From Candidatus Thalassarchaeaceae archaeon (lineage in GTDB: Archaea; Thermoplasmatota; Poseidoniia; Poseidoniales; Thalassarchaeaceae), in contig JASLNR010000048.1 in NCBI GenBank assembly GCA_030745885.1, positions 1 to 64,000 of the forward strand: 64,000 bases of DNA. Reading direction: 5' to 3'. Within the stretch, counting starts at the first letter, position 1; each line of letters starts with the position of its first letter. Both the position numbers and the translations under genes were made by a program. The notes below the pieces were generated by a model. The model had not been told where the DNA came from, did not search any database, and worked only from the letters and a program-made list of their open reading frames with translations. Below, one piece after another: positions 61,408 to 64,000 of this stretch.

Positions 61408-63336
61408 TCAGGCTGTTCCCAACAAGTGCCATGCCTCAAGATTTCGACTGCGGATGTGATTCAACCATGCCTCCCAATTGACATCGCACCGCAGTGTGTC
61501 AGGATCGCCGACCACCACTAATCCGCGCTTTGCTCTTGTTAGCGCCACGTTGAGCCTTCTAGCATCGGAGAGGAAACCAATGTTCCCGTCCTTATTGGAG
61601 CGAACGCAAGAGAAGACTATGACTTCCTTCTCCCTACCTTGGTAGCCATCGACAGTGCGCACCTCAACGCCATGCAGGTTCTCGGGCATTTGGTCGCGAA
61701 TCGTCCTGACTTGCCCGGCATACGGGGTGATAACCCCGATGTCCCTCTCACTGAGATCTCCTGCACTCAACATACCTAGAAGGAGGCTAACTACCCATGA
61801 TGCCTCCGCTGGATTCTCCTTCGATGCCCCGTCCGGCGACAGAACCTCTCCCCCCCCTACCGGTAGGAAGGCGATAGGGACATCCCAATCTGGCCAAATG
61901 AGGCCTTTGGGAGCCGGTCTGTCTGACTCGCTGATACCATCCTCAAGACGGTTATCGTAGAACCGAGAGTTTGGAAAATTGGAGATCGCAGGATGCATCC
62001 TGTACTGCGTGGTTAGCATCATGGGCTCGATTCCCATTTCTATTGTGCGCTCGAATAGAGATTTTCTCAACCCCCCTTCTACAGATCTCCTAGAGATGAC
62101 TGTCGGTGGAAGTTGCCTGTGATCCCCGATTAACACTACCTGCCGCGCGCCTCTCACTAGTGGAACCAGAGTGGACGGCTCGGTAGCTTGGGTCGCCTCA
62201 TCAACAAGCACCCTTGGGAATTTTCTTCCGTCGAGGAGTTCGTGCCCTGAACCGATACACGTGCAACACAGTACCTGTGCCTTGTCGAGAATGTCGTCAC
62301 GCATCTGAGCCTCGATTCTGCGCACCTCTTTCCAACCTCTGCTCAAGTCCCTATGAGCCAGACCCTTTTCCTTTCCACCACGCATTCCCCTGATTCTGCG
62401 AGCCAGTTTCTCGTTAAGCTCAAGGTGCTCCAACAGATCCTTCCTAAGTGGATGCCTCTCCATCTCTGCGTCCATGGTAGCTTCCCTGAGATCCTCTCGA
62501 ACCTTGACGGGTTGCCCCAGTCTTACTGCTCTGACATCAAGGGCCAACAGCCCTTCGAGCAGATTATCGACTGCTACGTTCGAGTCGGCGACTGCTAGCG
62601 TTGTACCAATGTCCTGCTTGGCCCAAGCCTCCAGGATTCTCACTGCCGTATGTGTCTTACCTGTTCCAGGTGGCCCCTGAATAAGGGTCAGGCGACTTGA
62701 CATCGCAGCTTCAGCAGCTTTGCGCTGGGCGCTGTTCAAATCGCTTGGAATGGGAACTCTGACTTGCTTGGCGCCACCTAACTCGGGAATTAGCGAGGCG
62801 GTACTTGCTGGGTCATGAACCGAGCCAAGGATCAGTTCCCTCAGTGGCGCACTTCCGTCTTCTTCGAAAACTGAGTTTAGAGCATCTCTCATCCTGTCAA
62901 AAGCGATTCTGTTTGCACCCCTATCCATCCTCCATCTACCCCTTCTGAGACCTTGTGGAGCCTCGGGAAGAACGATTCTGATAGCATTCTTGCTACGTTC
63001 GCTGACTATCGCCTCAATCGGCTTCTCGGTCAGTGGGCTGTTGCGACTCAGCATCACGATATCGCCCTGTCTGAAACGATGTGTACCGAACCTCACTCCA
63101 GTGCTGTTGCGTAAACGAACCACCCTCTGGCCGAACAACCATCCGTCAGGTTTGGCAATTAGATCGAAAAGTGCGATGCCATTAGCCTGTAGCTTGCCAT
63201 TGGACCAGTTGCGAAGCCTCTCCTCAGTCATCGCCAACTCGTCGTCCAGCTCCCATCGAATCAGTCGGAGGTATGCTTCGTGGTGATCCTGACTGCGTCT
63301 GAAACGTGCGGGAAGGACCTCCTCGGAACCACTCAC
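61408..63336 (-). CDS. Superfamily 1 helicase, UPF1/SMUBP2-like
   Basis: 642 residues from GTG 63336 (SGSEEVLPARFRRSQDHHEA); the frame is open to 63483 but the extra part overlaps the divergent gene. Helicase motifs: I LIQGPPGTGKTHTAVRI, II RVLVDEATQATEPS, III VVLIGDHRQLPPTV, IV LTTQYRMHP, V VDGYQGREKEVIVF, VI RLNVALTRAKRGLVVVG. An N-terminal SH3-like domain (ALFDLIAKPDGWLFGQRVVR) fits the Upf1-like group with 5'-3' polarity on RNA or DNA. Present in many archaea; exact role unknown. Confidence 0.9.
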   Translation of the reverse strand: MSGSEEVLPARFRRSQDHHEAYLRLIRWELDDELAMTEERLRNWSNGKLQANGIALFDLIAKPDGWLFGQRVVRLRNSTGVRFGTHRFRQGDIVMLSRNSPLTEKPIEAIVSERSKNAIRIVLPEAPQGLRRGRWRMDRGANRIAFDRMRDALNSVFEEDGSAPLRELILGSVHDPASTASLIPELGGAKQVRVPIPSDLNSAQRKAAEAAMSSRLTLIQGPPGTGKTHTAVRILEAWAKQDIGTTLAVADSNVAVDNLLEGLLALDVRAVRLGQPVKVREDLREATMDAEMERHPLRKDLLEHLELNEKLARRIRGMRGGKEKGLAHRDLSRGWKEVRRIEAQMRDDILDKAQVLCCTCIGSGHELLDGRKFPRVLVDEATQATEPSTLVPLVRGARQVVLIGDHRQLPPTVISRRSVEGGLRKSLFERTIEMGIEPMMLTTQYRMHPAISNFPNSRFYDNRLEDGISESDRPAPKGLIWPDWDVPIAFLPVGGGEVLSPDGASKENPAEASWVVSLLLGMLSAGDLSERDIGVITPYAGQVRTIRDQMPENLHGVEVRTVDGYQGREKEVIVFSCVRSNKDGNIGFLSDARRLNVALTRAKRGLVVVGDPDTLRCDVNWEAWLNHIRSRNLEAWHLLGTA

Positions 63337-63463
63337 GATACCCCGTCCTGTGCAGCCTCTATCACGCTTGCCTGCCCTAAGCCCGTGCTGCCGCCCACAA
63401 CTTTCCCGGGTGAGAGTTAAACGCGTGGGTTCACCGAAGTCAACGTCCGGGGGGTGGTGGGAC

Positions 63464-64000
63464 ATGGTCTTTGACAGATTCAAGTCATGGCGTCAGGGGG
63501 AATCTCAAGGCGTAACCTGCCCTTCTTGCCAGCATAACAACCCAGAGGGGACGACAATTTGCATCCGCTGTTACTACCAACTCGACAGACCTTCTTTCGA
63601 GCAGTCATCGGGACTCGATGATGGCACTTCTTCGGATTTGCTCGACGAGTTGATGAGCGAGATTGAGAAACAAGCAATCGCGAATGAGGATATGAAACCC
63701 CCATCCTTTTCCATGGACAATATGATTGTCGACGTGGCTCAGTATGGGGATAATGACGAGATCATTCTCAATAAGCAGCCCGATTCCTCTTCTATTCCGA
63801 ATCCCCCCCCTACAATCGAGGAAGAAGAGGAGTACGAACTCTCGTCCGAGGACGCTCCCCGATTCGTCAATAAGTTCGAGGTCCCAGAGGGTCCTGAGGA
63901 TTTAGGGGAGATTGAGGAGATCGAACGTAAACCAATCGAACTGGTCCAACCAACAGCGCAGACTCCTGATTACGTTGAAGTAGTTTCGGCCAGCGAGGTA
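63464..64000 (+). CDS. Zinc-ribbon protein with long acidic region, C-terminus beyond window
   Basis: At least 179 residues from ATG 63464, open to the right edge. The N-terminal zinc ribbon is VTCPSCQHNNPEGTTICIRC, with Cys pairs CPSC and CIRC 11 residues apart. The rest, as far as seen, is acidic and Pro/Ser-rich (PNPPPTIEEEEEYELSSEDA; EGPEDLGEIEEIERKPIELV), probably disordered, and may link to a domain outside the window. It is divergent from the helicase over a 127-base gap that has no AT-rich TATA box as strong as others in this window. Confidence 0.75.
   Translation, partial: MVFDRFKSWRQGESQGVTCPSCQHNNPEGTTICIRCYYQLDRPSFEQSSGLDDGTSSDLLDELMSEIEKQAIANEDMKPPSFSMDNMIVDVAQYGDNDEIILNKQPDSSSIPNPPPTIEEEEEYELSSEDAPRFVNKFEVPEGPEDLGEIEEIERKPIELVQPTAQTPDYVEVVSASEV

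Noticed and set aside
1..64000. CRISPR array, insertion sequence or prophage
   Set aside because: No regularly spaced repeats, transposase, integrase or phage structural genes found on either strand.

Overview
This window looks like a chromosomal segment of a planktonic Marine Group II euryarchaeon (Candidatus Poseidoniales, Thermoplasmatota). The archaeal assignment rests on the D-family polymerase large subunit, archaeal DnaG, the Fe-S primase subunit PriL, deoxyhypusine synthase, a Pcc1-like KEOPS subunit, archaeal 4-phosphopantoate--beta-alanine ligase, an MptE-type pterin diphosphokinase and a complete archaellum locus. The lineage call is an inference from gene content, short intergenic gaps and many overlapping genes; no rRNA is present to confirm it. 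No IS element, CRISPR array or integrase was seen.

Layout. 0-13 kb: housekeeping genes (trans-sulfuration enzyme running off the left edge, DUF454 protein, purN, mobA, dnaG with a GC-rich hairpin leader, a large TPR protein, thioredoxin-like protein, Lrp regulator, enolase) and an aminotransferase-speD-deoxyhypusine synthase group. 13-16.5 kb: tRNA-Cys, threonine/serine dehydratase, RNase H-gcvH pair, THEP1 NTPase. 16.6-19.3 kb: an Eco57I/TaqI-like adenine methyltransferase homologue whose catalytic motif is altered, next to a coiled-coil/winged-helix protein. 19.4-27 kb: isocitrate/isopropylmalate-type dehydrogenase and a tightly packed minus-strand run (pcc1, nadC, phosphopantothenate synthesis), DUF373 protein, priL, mptE and a membrane-anchored protein with two DUF2135-like domains.

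27.2-42 kb is the archaellum region, all on the plus strand: a 1,630-residue secreted, multi-Ig-like membrane protein, an unknown repeat protein, two archaellins, a protein in the ArlC/D/E position, then ArlF, ArlG, ArlH, ArlI, ArlJ and the prepilin peptidase. Strong GAGGTG-type Shine-Dalgarno sequences and short spacings suggest one or two transcription units, with a stem-loop separating the first two genes from the archaellins.

42-49.2 kb: polD large subunit (no intein), pyrE, a CsaA-like tRNA-binding protein, cyclophilin, and a class II fumarase that carries an in-frame N-terminal ribbon-helix-helix DNA-binding domain and sits directly behind tandem AT-rich repeats. 49.2-50.08 kb has no credible gene: it has a TATA-like box, a strongly foldable GC-rich stretch and then a polypyrimidine tract with a triplicated motif. 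50-64 kb: beta-propeller protein, M32 carboxypeptidase, S15-type lipoprotein hydrolase, wHTH-STAND NTPase, thioredoxin, rpe, a BolA-monothiol glutaredoxin pair, DMT transporter, methionine aminopeptidase, Sua5/YrdC, RDD protein, an SF1 helicase and a divergent zinc-ribbon protein running off the right edge.

The most unusual items are the RHH-fumarase fusion with its candidate operator, the archaellum-linked giant protein, the methyltransferase-like gene with an Arg in place of the catalytic Asn, and the structured/polypyrimidine gene-free block after the fumarase.
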